Part shown: one piece after another, positions 1 through 10,796 of the stretch | Numbering within the stretch: position 1 is the first letter of the stretch | Layout: every line of letters starts with the position of its first letter | Assembly: GCA_905215505.1 (NCBI GenBank) | Contig: CAJMPU010000002.1 | Span: 83,830-147,829 of the forward strand | Reading direction: 5' to 3' | Source of the DNA: an uncultured bacterium | Lineage (GTDB): Bacteria > Actinomycetota > Coriobacteriia > Coriobacteriales > Coriobacteriaceae | DNA length: 64,000 nucleotides | Position numbers and translations under genes: made by a program | Notes under the pieces: model-generated | The model's database searches: none | Told to the model about the DNA's origin: nothing | The model's input: the letters and a program-made list of their open reading frames with translations, nothing else

Positions 1-953
1 GCCGGATTCTTCTCGCCCGCGGCATTGGTCCACGAGTCGATGCGGAGATACGGAAACGAGGCGAACTCGTCCTTGGTGCAGGCAAGATAGTAGAGGCCCT
101 TGTCGTCACTCCAGTGGACATCCATGGCGCAGAACAGCGTCCAGGCGTCGAGCATCTGCCCATCGTAGATTGCATCCTCCATGGGTGAAATCTGCACCTC
201 ATGGGGATCGATCAATCCATTTGCACCGTTAAACTGCGTAAAGAACGTTGCGTCTCCCATGGGGGCACCCTTTTGGGGCGCGGGGTCCGCAAGAAGATAC
301 TTGTAGGAATTGGCCGTCGAGGTGGCCGAGCCGCCACTACCGCCGTTACCGCCCGAACCGTTTCCGCCCGCACCGCCGCCGGCATTGCCGCCAGATGCTC
401 CGCCCGCATTGATAACGGGAACGTTTTGCCCGCCTCCCGAGCCGCCAGTGCCGCCCGCGCCGCTGCCCGAACCACCCGCAACTCCTACGCCCGTTCCATC
501 GGCGCTGCCGGTAACGTTGTAGGCGGTCGTGCCGCTTTGCCCCGTCAGATTTACCTGTCCCTGCGCATTATCGAGCCGCGCCTGCTGCTCACGTGCGCTC
601 GTGTCCCGGCTGTCGCTATCCTCGTCATGACGATTTGCCTCGGCATCCGTCGAGAGCGGACTGATCCGATACGCCTCGCCGGACTCCGCGTCACCGTGAC
701 TGTATGCAGCGATATACCCCGAAGGATCAAAGCTCAAATTACTCTGGGCCAACTCAAAGGCGACCGCGCCAAATACGCCGACCGCAGCAACCGAAACCGC
801 CGCTGCCACAACGCGCGTTACAGCCAAAGGCTTGGCGCGATACATATTTTTAGCGGCATGCTGAACGCCCGCGGACGCATTCCGCGGGCCTTTTAATTTG
901 GCCGACGCCGCGTTCTTGTGCGAAGCCATATGTTGAGGATATTTAGAAAACAC
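1..953 (-). CDS. Gly-rich membrane-anchored protein, C-terminus beyond window
   Basis: The reading frame is open from a start near 953 to the left edge, so the C-terminus is missing. A GTG at 953 is preferred because AGGGAG lies 9 bases upstream, directly after the stop of the upstream gene; an in-frame ATG at 929 has no clear ribosome binding site. A short basic N-terminus is followed by one hydrophobic segment (about residues 45-65), then an acidic stretch, a Gly/Ser/Ala-rich linker of about 60 residues, and the beginning of a folded, aromatic-rich domain. This suggests a signal anchor with the domain held outside the cell by a flexible linker. It is the last visible gene of the operon with the TgpA-like, DUF58 and MoxR genes, whose families usually act together on exported or envelope proteins. 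I do not recognise the domain. Confidence 0.75.
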   Translation of the reverse strand, partial: MFSKYPQHMASHKNAASAKLKGPRNASAGVQHAAKNMYRAKPLAVTRVVAAAVSVAAVGVFGAVAFELAQSNLSFDPSGYIAAYSHGDAESGEAYRISPLSTDAEANRHDEDSDSRDTSAREQQARLDNAQGQVNLTGQSGTTAYNVTGSADGTGVGVAGGSGSGAGGTGGSGGGQNVPVINAGGASGGNAGGGAGGNGSGGNGGSGGSATSTANSYKYLLADPAPQKGAPMGDATFFTQFNGANGLIDPHEVQISPMEDAIYDGQMLDAWTLFCAMDVHWSDDKGLYYLACTKDEFASFPYLRIDSWTNAAGEKNP

Positions 954-968
954 GTAGACCTACTCCCT

Positions 969-3281
969 CTACAACGCGTGCAGCATGTAGCGACAGAAGC
1001 GTTCAATAACAGTTTGCGGAGCCGGCATGCTCCGATGCAGGCGTTCGGTAAAACGTCGGAGCGTGCGCAACTCGTTCGGTTTAAGCTGGCGGCCACCAAA
1101 CGCATAAGCTTGATGAAGTCGAATCGCTCGACGGTATTCCCACGGGTCAATCTGGGGGAACACTGCAGCAAAGGCATCCAGGCAATCGAGCGGCTTGGTC
1201 TCGTCAAAGGCGTCGAGACCGCTTTGGTTCATCACAAGGGCAAGATAGCCGTAGAGCGCCGGCACGCATATATTCTGCTCATCGCTCTCGATAGCCCGCT
1301 TGCGTCGAACGCGCAAGACAAACCTGCGAATGAACAGGGCGAGCAGGACGGCAATCACCGCGCCGATCAAACCGACCCCAACTTTGGCCACAACGGGAAT
1401 GTTATGCATTGCCGGCACATCCTCGCGATGCTTATCCTCGGCCTGTCCTGCGACCGAGCCCGCATCGAGCGTCTTATCGTTGACGCCGTTGCTCCATGCC
1501 TCGCCCACATCGATAATCTTATCGGCATCGAGCGTCTGGCTATAGTATCCAGGGGTGACCTCCACGGGCGTCCATCCCTGACCGTCAAGGTAGATCTCGG
1601 TCCACGCGTGCGCATCGGCAGCCGTCAAGTTGAGCGCCACGCCTGCCCCAACAGCAGCGGCCAGCTGATCATCTGCTGCCCGATAGCCCTCGACATAGCG
1701 CGCGGAAATTCCCTGAGATCGAAACGCGAGCGTCGCCGCCGTGGCAAAGTAGGCAGAGTTGCCCTCGTGCGCCGTGCCCAAGAACCACGCGACAAACGAC
1801 GTCGCCCCCGTATAGGTTGGCGGGTTATCCGTCTGCCCCGCAAGCGAAGCCAACATCGTGCGCACGCGACTGATCACGGCTGTATCCGAAACATTCGCCC
1901 CAGCATCCCAGCTGTCGCTCGAGAACAGGTATGTATTAACGGCATCCCGCTCCTCTTCGGGAAGGTCCAGGTACTTATCGCGAACGAAAGCGGCGTATAC
2001 CCGCTCGCTTTTTGCATAGTCGCTCTTGGAGGACGCCAGCCAGCTCGAATCTGCAATGACGTCATCTGATGGCACGTTATCGACGGTCACACTGTATGTT
2101 TTGGACGGCAAAGGGTCCATGCTTAGCATCGTCGAGCCCGTCAACATTGCGTCGGCACCGCTCAGCGAGCGCAGTGTATAGGGAGCATAGGTGTATCTGC
2201 GGTTGGCGCCCGAGGCATTGACTGAAATCTCAACCGCCTCGACAGGCTCGCCGCCCTCACGCTCGGTCTCGGTATCAAACGCGGCGCGTTGCTCGGCTAC
2301 CGTCAAACCGTTCTGACGCAGCCATTCACGCATGCCGGACCATTCGCCCTCGTAGGACATCCAGTCGCCGCGCCCCCAAGACATGCCATCAAACGTCGTG
2401 CCCACAAAACCCTTCATGAGCAGGTCGTCATCGAGCGTCTTGTCGGCAGTAAGCGACAGCGTCGTGGACGCGCCTTCGTTCATGTCCGCCGCTTGCGAAA
2501 GGTCGCCCTCGGGCAGCGAATCATCCCCAAATCGAACGCCCTGGACTGCTTTGACGGCAGACGCCGACAGGGCGGACAACGCGGGAAGAGGCTGCACAAG
2601 GGCAACGGTCAGTGCAAAGAGAACACCGCATGCGGCGCACAGGCCACCAAGACCAAAAAGAACCTGGGGCAAACCTACCGTAGAGCCCCGCAACTCGCCA
2701 GCACGGCACTGGACAAGCCAGCCCGCAACGCCCAGTGTCATAGATATCGCAGAATCACCAGCCTGCAGCGCCATGGAAGCCGAGCCGCAGATAACGATTA
2801 TTAAGAGCGTGGGCCACGAAACGCTCAAGTTGGCAAAAAGCCAGGCGAGTGAGCCGGCAAACATGCCGGCGAGCACTGCCAGCGGCACAGATTCACACAG
2901 CAGGCCGGCGTCTGCCACCAATGGAATATACAGTTCACAGATCGAGTTGACGCGAGCGATAACGGTATTGACGCACGCATAGAAGCCCCAGCGTGCCGAA
3001 GGAATCAAGAGCGCGCATAAAAGCGCTACGGACGCCGCAGCCAAGGCAATCCAGAGGGGAGCCTTTTTCGAAGCCATCAAAACGCCCAAAGCGCCCAGCG
3101 CAACGGCCACGCCAACGGCAACGGCCAGCATTATCCCCATGTACGTTGCACTCAGGCACCGAGCAATTGTGCAGCAGAAGCCCGCAGACAATAAAACCGC
3201 GGGAGCCACCGACAGGAACATAGCAACAACGCGACCATTCGAAGCGATGCGCTCCGTCGAGGTAAGAGTCACAAAGTTCAT
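969..3281 (-). CDS. TgpA-like transglutaminase-fold membrane protein, triad altered
   Basis: About 770 residues. The ATG at 3281 is chosen because it begins one base after the DUF58 stop; upstream in-frame codons would overlap that gene. The N-terminus has a cluster of membrane segments, then a large extracytoplasmic part, a transglutaminase-like core and a last membrane segment followed by a cytoplasmic tail, the TgpA layout. In the core the motif that normally reads G-x-C-x-x-F-A is GNSAYFA, so the catalytic Cys is Ser (about residue 508). The His is kept in DAHAWTE, and the third position, normally Asp in W-x-P-V-D-x-T, is Glu in WTPVEVT. The triad is therefore Ser-His-Glu, which suggests a non-catalytic or altered-chemistry member. 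It sits in a tight operon with the DUF58 and MoxR genes, the usual partners of this family. Confidence 0.85.
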   Translation of the reverse strand: MNFVTLTSTERIASNGRVVAMFLSVAPAVLLSAGFCCTIARCLSATYMGIMLAVAVGVAVALGALGVLMASKKAPLWIALAAASVALLCALLIPSARWGFYACVNTVIARVNSICELYIPLVADAGLLCESVPLAVLAGMFAGSLAWLFANLSVSWPTLLIIVICGSASMALQAGDSAISMTLGVAGWLVQCRAGELRGSTVGLPQVLFGLGGLCAACGVLFALTVALVQPLPALSALSASAVKAVQGVRFGDDSLPEGDLSQAADMNEGASTTLSLTADKTLDDDLLMKGFVGTTFDGMSWGRGDWMSYEGEWSGMREWLRQNGLTVAEQRAAFDTETEREGGEPVEAVEISVNASGANRRYTYAPYTLRSLSGADAMLTGSTMLSMDPLPSKTYSVTVDNVPSDDVIADSSWLASSKSDYAKSERVYAAFVRDKYLDLPEEERDAVNTYLFSSDSWDAGANVSDTAVISRVRTMLASLAGQTDNPPTYTGATSFVAWFLGTAHEGNSAYFATAATLAFRSQGISARYVEGYRAADDQLAAAVGAGVALNLTAADAHAWTEIYLDGQGWTPVEVTPGYYSQTLDADKIIDVGEAWSNGVNDKTLDAGSVAGQAEDKHREDVPAMHNIPVVAKVGVGLIGAVIAVLLALFIRRFVLRVRRKRAIESDEQNICVPALYGYLALVMNQSGLDAFDETKPLDCLDAFAAVFPQIDPWEYRRAIRLHQAYAFGGRQLKPNELRTLRRFTERLHRSMPAPQTVIERFCRYMLHAL

Positions 3282-3282
3282 C

Positions 3283-4455
3283 TTAGAGCTCCAGACTCTT
3301 GATACGGGCCGAATCACTCGATACCGGGCAATGCGTGATGATGTAGTTGGCTCCGTGCTCGATGCTATACGACTCGACCGAATCCGACACATGGAGTACC
3401 GATAGATCGGTCAGACGGCCTATCTCGATATAGGCCTGTTCATCGACGCCCACCGTTACCAGCACCGTTTTGCCAATGCCCTTTGCTGCCACGAGCTTGG
3501 CATAGTGCTCGTGCGATGTTGGATAGGCAGGGCCGAGCGGCGTTGCCGTCAAAGCATCAAGCATCCTATTGAACCCACGTCGGTCATCAACGGGATAGAC
3601 AGCCAAAGAGCCTTCGGGGGCAGCCACGACCACATGATGGTATCCCTGACGCATAAGCGCCAGCGATATCGATGCGGTAAAACCCAGCACCGCAGAAAGA
3701 ACCTCAGCGTGGCTTGCGTGCTCAAAGTCGCACGCAAACGCACCAAACAAGATGGCAATAGCGTGGTCTTGTGGGCGCGAAGCCTCGCGCACCAGCATGT
3801 CGTCAAAACGCGTCGACAGCTTCCAGTGAATCGACTTAACGGCATCACCCTCGTGATAGGGCCTTATGTCAAAGACCTCGGAGGCATCTTGGCCGCTTCG
3901 ATGGGGATCGTAGCTCGTGCCCTCAAGACCGGCAGAAGCACTTTGGTTAGGAACAACCTGGATGTCGAGCACCTCGGGATAGACCGTAAACAACCCATGA
4001 AAGTCTGCATTCCCGAGAGCAAGCGACGTAAAGCCCATCTCATCGACCAGGCGCGCGGTGTCAAGGGTAATCGTGTGCGCACCGCAGACGGTCGAATCGA
4101 GCTCCAGCTCAAACAAAGCGGGCCTGCCCGTCGCGGGGGCAAGACTTACGGGATAGACTGTCCGCGCTCCCGTCAGCTGGTTATAAACCGAAAACGACAG
4201 CTCCATACGACCGCGAAACATAAGCGGGCGATCCAGTGTGATGCGCAATACAAGAGGCGCGTTTACAACACACGACCGAGGAAGCTCAAAGCTAAGCTTA
4301 AGCAAGGCAACGCTCGAACGGCACGCCGCCACCGTAATCACGGGCATGGCGATCAACGCCGCGGCAGCAGCAAGCGCAGCCGCATTGGCGGTAAACACGA
4401 ACGTGGCGAGCAGGAGCGCGACGGACACGATATAGGTAATCTTGTTGGCAATCAT
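3283..4455 (-). CDS. DUF58 domain protein
   Basis: 390 residues. Two hydrophobic segments at the N-terminus (about residues 8-45) are followed by a beta-rich region and then the DUF58 signature, read here as DPHRSGQDASE, then IRPYHEGDAVKSIHW and a Lys-Leu-Ser stretch with the conserved LVRE. DUF58 proteins resemble von Willebrand A folds and are partners of MoxR ATPases; their exact task in this organism is unknown. It is followed after one base by the TgpA-like gene and preceded by MoxR with a 35-base gap, so the three are almost certainly one transcript. No strong ribosome binding site precedes the ATG. Confidence 0.88.
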   Translation of the reverse strand: MIANKITYIVSVALLLATFVFTANAAALAAAAALIAMPVITVAACRSSVALLKLSFELPRSCVVNAPLVLRITLDRPLMFRGRMELSFSVYNQLTGARTVYPVSLAPATGRPALFELELDSTVCGAHTITLDTARLVDEMGFTSLALGNADFHGLFTVYPEVLDIQVVPNQSASAGLEGTSYDPHRSGQDASEVFDIRPYHEGDAVKSIHWKLSTRFDDMLVREASRPQDHAIAILFGAFACDFEHASHAEVLSAVLGFTASISLALMRQGYHHVVVAAPEGSLAVYPVDDRRGFNRMLDALTATPLGPAYPTSHEHYAKLVAAKGIGKTVLVTVGVDEQAYIEIGRLTDLSVLHVSDSVESYSIEHGANYIITHCPVSSDSARIKSLEL

Positions 4456-4490
4456 GGGCGTAACGTAGGACGCAAAAGGTAAACGATCCG

Positions 4491-5444
4491 CTACGAGCGG
4501 CCGCGAACCTGACCCATAGACGGGGCGGGAACGGCAGCGAGGATGCGGTCGAGGACGTCGGCGGCGCCAATCGATTCAATACGGGCCTGGGGGCGTAAAA
4601 CGAGACGGTGGGCGCAAACAGCCTTAAATACCTCGCGCACGTCCTCGGGCACCACATAGTCGCGCTCGCGAATCAAAGCGCAGGCGCGCGCCATACGCGT
4701 GAGCGCGATAATGCCGCGGGGGCTCACACCCAGCTCAACAAGACCGTCATTACGGGTCTCCTCGCACAGGCGGACGATATAATCCAGCACCGTGTCGGCA
4801 ACCTGTACATTGCCCAGGTAGTTTTGGATATCGAGCAGGTCATCGCAGGCAACCATGGGCTTAATGTCGTCGAGCGGGTTGGCATAGCGACGTGCCTTGA
4901 GGATATCGATCTGGTCCTGGCGCGACGGATAGCCAACAGACAGGCGAACCATAAAGCGATCGAGCTGGCTATCGGGCAGCGGTTGCGTGCCCGCCGAGCC
5001 CACCGGGTTCTCGGTTGCGATACACACAAAGGGACGCGGGACCTGATGCGTCTGCCCGTCGATAGTCACCGCGCGTTCTTCCATAACCTCGAGCAGGGCC
5101 GACTGCGTCTTTGCGCTGGTACGGTTGATCTCGTCGCCCAGCAGCATGTTGCAGTTGACGGCGCCCCACACAAAGCGAAACGTACCGGAGTCGCGGTCGA
5201 ACATCGTAAAGCCCGTAATGTCCGAGGGCAGCGTATCGGGCGTAAATTGCACACGCTTAAAGTCCAGACCCAGCGTGCGCGAAAGCGCCAGGGCCAGCGT
5301 CGTCTTGCCGGTACCGGGCACATCCTCTAACAGGATATGACCGCCAGCGTAGATAGCCATGAGGGCCTTCTCAATCACATCGTGCTTGCCCAGCAGGGCG
5401 CGGCTCACTTCGTTGATGATGCTGCTTGACTGTTCGACGATCAC
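4491..5444 (-). CDS. MoxR family AAA+ ATPase
   Basis: 317 residues, the normal length for MoxR. Walker A reads DVPGTGKTTLA (residues 41-51) and Walker B is LLGDEINR, followed by the MoxR stretch ALLEVMEE and the sensor region ATENP. The family acts as a chaperone-like ATPase with DUF58/VWA partners, here encoded immediately downstream. Translation starts at a GTG two bases after the hybrid kinase stop; the end of the kinase gene supplies a GAGGAAA ribosome binding site, so the two genes are likely coupled. The C-terminal AAA lid domain is complete. Confidence 0.92.
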   Translation of the reverse strand: MIVEQSSSIINEVSRALLGKHDVIEKALMAIYAGGHILLEDVPGTGKTTLALALSRTLGLDFKRVQFTPDTLPSDITGFTMFDRDSGTFRFVWGAVNCNMLLGDEINRTSAKTQSALLEVMEERAVTIDGQTHQVPRPFVCIATENPVGSAGTQPLPDSQLDRFMVRLSVGYPSRQDQIDILKARRYANPLDDIKPMVACDDLLDIQNYLGNVQVADTVLDYIVRLCEETRNDGLVELGVSPRGIIALTRMARACALIRERDYVVPEDVREVFKAVCAHRLVLRPQARIESIGAADVLDRILAAVPAPSMGQVRGRS

Positions 5445-5446
5445 GG

Positions 5447-7108
5447 TTACTCATTTCCTCGGTAAGCTGCCTCTGCCATCGCGGCCGCCAGCTGTGCTTT
5501 CAAAACGTTCAGATCAATGGGCTTGCCCACATGTCCGTTCATGCCCGCGGCGAGCGAGCGCTCAACGTCCTCGGTGTAGTCATTGGCGGAAAGCGCAATG
5601 ATGGGAATGGCGGCGGCATCCTCATGATTAAGTCCTCGTATCTGCTCGGCCGCTTCCCAGCCGTTGAGCACGGGCATCTGAATATCCATGAGGATCGTAT
5701 CGTACGTACCCGCGGGCATGCTCCGGAATCGCTCAACGACCGCTTGGCCGTTCTCGGCACGCTCGACCGCCGCGCCTCGTCTTGCCAGCAGCTCAATCAC
5801 GATCATGGCATTGATTTCGTTATCCTCGGCCAACAGGAATCGCTTGCCCTCAAACTGGTAGGTAAACGACGAACCAAGGGAATCGGGAGCCGTCTCGAGC
5901 GTCTGCCCTTTAATCTTGAGCTCCTCGACCTGCTCCGGCGTGGCAAGTCGCAGCGGAATGTAGGCCGAAAACGTTGAGCCGCGTCCGGGCTCGGTATCGA
6001 CGACGATCTCGCCGCCCATCAGGTCGACGAGCGCGCTCGTGATGGCCATACCCAAGCCCGTTCCGCCGTAGCGGCGCGCAATGGTGCGGTCCTCCTGCTC
6101 AAACGGCTTAAAGATCTTGCTGATGTAGCGCGGGTCCATGCCCTTGCCCGTGTCGCGCACGCGCAGCATATAACTCACGCCGTCGTCTGTCCGGTACATC
6201 TCGCGCAGGGTTACGGTAACGCTGCCGCCCCGCTCGGTAAACTTGACCGCGTTGGAAATAAAGTTGATGACGACCTGCGACAGGCGCATGCGATCGCCCA
6301 CGACAAAGACGTTTTCGCAGTCCTCGAGAATAACCGAGTACGTAAGCCCCTTGTCGGCTGCCTGCGAGGTAAACATGCGTTCAATCTCGTCGGCAAACAG
6401 ACGCAAATCAAACGGTGCATCGTCAATGCGCACGCGCCCGCTGTTGAGGCGGCTCATGTCGAGCATGTCGTTGATAAGCGAAAGCAAATAGACAGAAAGC
6501 TGCGAGGCGCGAGACAGGTCATCCATCAGGCGCGACTCATCCGCATGATGCTCGCGGGCAAGCGAGATCATGCCCTCGATGCCATTGAGCGGCGTGCGGA
6601 TCTCGTGGCTCATCTGGTTCATATAGTCGGTGCGCGCGTTGGCGGTCTCGACGGCGCGATCGCGCTCGGCCTCCGCCTTGGCGATGCGCTCGCTTTCGGT
6701 CGTCACGTCGACTGCAGAAACCAGGTACTGGGTGCCGTTCTGTATGAGCGAAATCGTAAACCTTATGCTGAGCTGCGATTTTGCTCCATGGGGCGCATGG
6801 TAGGAGCACAGAAGGTTTAGCGGAGTCGCCCGGTCCCAATCCCTCACCTGTCGCTGCATGCGAACACGGTCGCTATCGGGGATAAAGCGGTACAGCGTCT
6901 CGATGTCGTCGCTAATACGCTCGGGCGATACACCAAATATGCGCTCGAAATTTGGGGTGATATAGAGCGGAAGACAGTCGTCGACGCGCAAAACCAGCGC
7001 AACGTTGGGCCCTTGCTGTGCAAGCGCCTCTTCAAACAGTCGACGCGCTCGGTCCGCGTCGCGCTTCTCGTGTGAACCGAACAGCCCCAATATGCCCCCT
7101 TTTTTCAT
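5447..7108 (-). CDS. Soluble hybrid histidine kinase with PAS and receiver
   Basis: 553 residues with no convincing membrane segment, so probably cytoplasmic. Order of domains: a PAS-like sensor (about 30-135), a short coiled coil, HisKA with [11 protein letters not shown] (His168), an HATPase domain with N, G1 (DTGKGMD) and G2 (GGTGLGMAI) boxes, and a C-terminal receiver from about 422 with acidic pair ED, phospho-acceptor in ILMDIQMP (about Asp475) and a conserved Lys in VGKPID. No output domain and no adjacent response regulator is seen, so phosphate probably passes to a partner encoded elsewhere. It is the first gene of the kinase-MoxR-DUF58-TgpA operon, which is an unusual association and may mean the operon is linked to envelope signalling. 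Confidence 0.92.
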   Translation of the reverse strand: MKKGGILGLFGSHEKRDADRARRLFEEALAQQGPNVALVLRVDDCLPLYITPNFERIFGVSPERISDDIETLYRFIPDSDRVRMQRQVRDWDRATPLNLLCSYHAPHGAKSQLSIRFTISLIQNGTQYLVSAVDVTTESERIAKAEAERDRAVETANARTDYMNQMSHEIRTPLNGIEGMISLAREHHADESRLMDDLSRASQLSVYLLSLINDMLDMSRLNSGRVRIDDAPFDLRLFADEIERMFTSQAADKGLTYSVILEDCENVFVVGDRMRLSQVVINFISNAVKFTERGGSVTVTLREMYRTDDGVSYMLRVRDTGKGMDPRYISKIFKPFEQEDRTIARRYGGTGLGMAITSALVDLMGGEIVVDTEPGRGSTFSAYIPLRLATPEQVEELKIKGQTLETAPDSLGSSFTYQFEGKRFLLAEDNEINAMIVIELLARRGAAVERAENGQAVVERFRSMPAGTYDTILMDIQMPVLNGWEAAEQIRGLNHEDAAAIPIIALSANDYTEDVERSLAAGMNGHVGKPIDLNVLKAQLAAAMAEAAYRGNE

Positions 7109-7181
7109 TCAGGCGTTCATTCTACCAGCCCAAAAGCACTTTTCAGAGATGATGCTCCACCAAAGTACCCTATTAAGATGC

Positions 7182-7221
7182 AAAAACGCGCCCGACGGCA
7201 TCTTGCCATCGGGCGCGTTTT
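7182..7221 (-). terminator. Intrinsic terminator of the SDR gene
   Basis: A stem of about 14 base pairs built on CGCGCCCGA with a short loop begins just after the SDR stop codon and is followed on the minus strand by TTTTT. The flanking A and T runs would let it work on both strands. Confidence 0.85.
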
Positions 7222-7222
7222 G

Positions 7223-7903
7223 TTACTCGGGCCAAATAAACTGCGTGCGGCCGGCCTCGCCACCGTCAATGAGCAGACTCTGCCCGGTCATAAACCGGTT
7301 GGTCACGCCCACAAAGTAGATCCACTCGGCGATCTCTTGGGCGGTGGCCCAGCGCTTAAGCGGCGTGAGCTCCATAATCTGACTCCACAGGTGCTCGTCC
7401 TCCATCACGCAACGGTTGAGCGGCGTGATAACGCCGCCCGGGTCCACACTGTTGGCGATGGCCTGCGGCGCCAGGCGGTTTGCAAGGTTCTTGGTGTAGG
7501 CGATAACGCCGCCCTTGCTGGCAGCATAGGCGGGAAACTCCGATCCCGTATGTCCGCTCGCCGACCCCACATTGACCACGGATTGGATAGCAGGCGCCGG
7601 CTTGGCGGCAAGCCCCTCCCCCGCAAAGGCATAGCGCTCGGTCACGTTGATGGTGCCACGCAGGTTGGCAGCGATGTCGTCGGCCGAATCTTGCGTGCCG
7701 GCAACGTTTACGATCGCCTGAGGCTCAAGGCCGTCTGGAAACGAGTCCGGCTCGCGGACATCAACGATCAGATGGCGATAGCGCTCGTGCTCGACGGCCG
7801 CCGGCAGCAGATCAAAGCCCACGACCTCGTGGCCCTCGTCCAAAAAGCGCTGCACGCACGCGGCTCCAATGCCGCCCGAAGCGCCCGTGATCAAAACCCG
7901 CAT
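7223..7903 (-). CDS. Short-chain dehydrogenase/reductase
   Basis: 226 residues. The N-terminus has the SDR cofactor motif TGASGGIG (residues 7-14), an Asp at the end of beta strand 2 (GFDLLP) that favours NAD(H), the NVAG motif, the catalytic Ser in NVGSASG and the YAASK Tyr-Lys pair, then PGGV. It is therefore a complete classical SDR, probably acting on a sugar, steroid or acyl substrate; gut Coriobacteriia encode many such enzymes, including hydroxysteroid dehydrogenases, but nothing in the sequence fixes the substrate. AAGGAG lies 6 bases before the ATG. The VUT transporter gene is 9 bases upstream on the same strand, so the two are likely cotranscribed. Confidence 0.88.
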   Translation of the reverse strand: MRVLITGASGGIGAACVQRFLDEGHEVVGFDLLPAAVEHERYRHLIVDVREPDSFPDGLEPQAIVNVAGTQDSADDIAANLRGTINVTERYAFAGEGLAAKPAPAIQSVVNVGSASGHTGSEFPAYAASKGGVIAYTKNLANRLAPQAIANSVDPGGVITPLNRCVMEDEHLWSQIMELTPLKRWATAQEIAEWIYFVGVTNRFMTGQSLLIDGGEAGRTQFIWPE

Positions 7904-7912
7904 AGGTGCTCC

Positions 7913-8635
7913 TTAGGCAGCTGCGTGGCGCTCGAGGTACTCGGAGCCCACATTCTCGCGCTCCCAGCCGCGCACGACCTTATAGCCCACGGGGCTCAGA
8001 AAGACCTCGCACAGCAGCTCGGCGACAGCGCCGGTCAGCGAGCACATAAGGACCTGCACCCAGGTCCAACCAAAGAACGTGTGGCTCACCACAATGGCAA
8101 AGACCAAGTTGTCGATAAACTGGCCAACACCCGTGGACACATAAGAGCGGAAGGCAAAGCTCGCAAAGTTATTCTTTTTGAGCATGCGGCCGAGCGACTG
8201 GTTGAGCGTGGAGTTAACCACGGCAGAAACGAGCATTGCCAGCGAAGAGCCCAGCACCACGTACCAGGTGCCGCCGATGGTGGCGTTAAGGGCGGCGTTG
8301 ACCTCGATCATACCCGTGTCGTAGTAGGCACCCCACATGCCGGGCGTGAGCGAGCATGCCCAAAAGCACAGGCTCACGGCCAGGTTGACCAGCAGCGCGA
8401 GGATAGAGATTTTGATGGATGCCTTGGCGCCAAAGCGCTTGCAGATCATGTCCTGGCACAAAAACGAAACCCAGCTCACCACAAAGCCGCAATCGAGTGC
8501 CAGATACGGCAGGCTGATAAGCTCTTTGTTGGCCAGCAGGTTCATCATGATAACGCTCACGAAAAACAGCGAAACCGTTGCCGCGGGAATGCTCCGCAAC
8601 AGGACCTTGTAGTCCTCCATGACCTTCTTGATCAT
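7913..8635 (-). CDS. VUT family (YhhQ-like) queuosine-precursor transporter
   Basis: 240 residues with about six membrane segments. The segment ALDCGFVVSWVSFLCQDM, the KRFGAKASIK loop and the stretch around NNFASFAFRSYVSTG with FIDNLVF match the vitamin-uptake-like (VUT/COG1738) family, whose best studied member YhhQ imports queuosine precursors. The ATG has AAAGGAG 6 bases upstream. Its leader carries a hairpin with an A-rich tail resembling a preQ1-type riboswitch, which would agree with the predicted substrate. A sigma-70-like promoter (8721-8749) lies in the gap to prfC. The SDR gene follows at 9 bases. Confidence 0.85.
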   Translation of the reverse strand: MIKKVMEDYKVLLRSIPAATVSLFFVSVIMMNLLANKELISLPYLALDCGFVVSWVSFLCQDMICKRFGAKASIKISILALLVNLAVSLCFWACSLTPGMWGAYYDTGMIEVNAALNATIGGTWYVVLGSSLAMLVSAVVNSTLNQSLGRMLKKNNFASFAFRSYVSTGVGQFIDNLVFAIVVSHTFFGWTWVQVLMCSLTGAVAELLCEVFLSPVGYKVVRGWERENVGSEYLERHAAA

Positions 8636-8641
8636 TATGTA

Positions 8642-8691
8642 CTCCTTTGGTTTTAGGTTTAACGAGCAGGATATCGGACCCGAACTGCTCG
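8642..8691 (-). promoter_or_regulatory. Candidate preQ1-I-like riboswitch in VUT leader
   Basis: On the minus strand a 7-bp stem CGAGCAG/CTGCTCG encloses a loop that begins TTCGGGT, and is followed by an A-rich tail starting GTTAAACC that runs into AAAGGAG. In preQ1-I aptamers a short stem with a loop containing UUC or UC is followed by an A-rich tail that enters the stem groove, and its last bases pair with the loop; here ACC in the tail could pair with GGT in the loop and hide the ribosome binding site. The gene product (a predicted queuosine-precursor transporter) fits. The match is by eye and the loop is longer than usual. Confidence 0.45.
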
Positions 8692-8720
8692 GACGCCCCG
8701 GTCTTGAGACGACGGTGGGT

Positions 8721-8749
8721 ATGATAGCCGCTCACGCGGCGGCAGGCAA
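8721..8749 (-). promoter_or_regulatory. Sigma-70-type promoter for the VUT-SDR operon
   Basis: On the minus strand TTGCCT and TATCAT are separated by 17 bases. Transcription would begin near 8714 and give a leader of about 80 bases containing the riboswitch-like hairpin. Confidence 0.55.
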
Positions 8750-8750
8750 G

Positions 8751-8785
8751 CAAACGGCGCGGCAGCCCCGCAAGGCCACCGCGCC
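8751..8785 (-). terminator. Terminator of prfC
   Basis: A 12-bp GC-rich stem (GGCGCGG arms with two wobble pairs, six-base loop) lies 7 bases after the prfC stop and is followed on the minus strand by a short T-containing tail. Confidence 0.6.
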
Positions 8786-8791
8786 GGCGCA

Positions 8792-10405
<1,614 letters not shown>

Positions 10406-10541
10406 GCGGATCCTTTCTTGCATTGAGTGCATTACGTCGTTGTAACCGCACTATTGTAGCCGCCAAATCCCGCCATAGGGCACCTATCAGGACAAATTCA
10501 TCAGCTGAGCTCGCTCTGTAGCGGGCAGCCGCCTCAAGGAT

Positions 10542-10760
10542 TGTCTCGATCTGTAACAGTAAGACGGGTTTTGAGCCCCTACCTGTTACAGATCGAGACA
10601 AACTGGCAGGCGGGCAGCCAATGTCTCAATCTGTAACATCTAGCCATCAAAATCAGGCCTAAGTGTTACAGATTGAGATAAACCAGCAGGAAGATCGAGG
10701 CTGTCTCGATCTGTAACATCTAGCCGCCAAAATTGACTTCAGATGTTACAGATCGAGATA
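10542..10760. repeat. Three tandem 59-bp hairpin units, exact 80-bp period
   Basis: Units occupy 10542-10600, 10622-10680 and 10702-10760. Each consists of the arm TGTCTCGATCTGTAACA, a 25-base centre, and the complementary arm TGTTACAGATCGAGACA. Starts are exactly 80 bases apart with 21-base joints. In the middle unit the left arm has CAAT and the right arm ATTG in place of CGAT and ATCG, a compensatory change that keeps the stem paired. The remaining parts of the gap between prfC and the GntR gene (10406-10541, 10761-10796) show nothing further. Confidence 0.9.
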
Positions 10761-10796
10761 AACGAACGGAGGGACAGACGAGCCCATATTTCCCTC

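Noticed and set aside
201..896. Plus-strand frame opposite the Gly-rich protein
   Set aside because: Arg/Ala-rich shadow of the Gly-repeat region; the minus-strand frame continues cleanly to a start at 953.
10542..10760. CRISPR array
   Set aside because: Only three units, each itself palindromic, with joints related to one another rather than unique spacers, and no cas genes.
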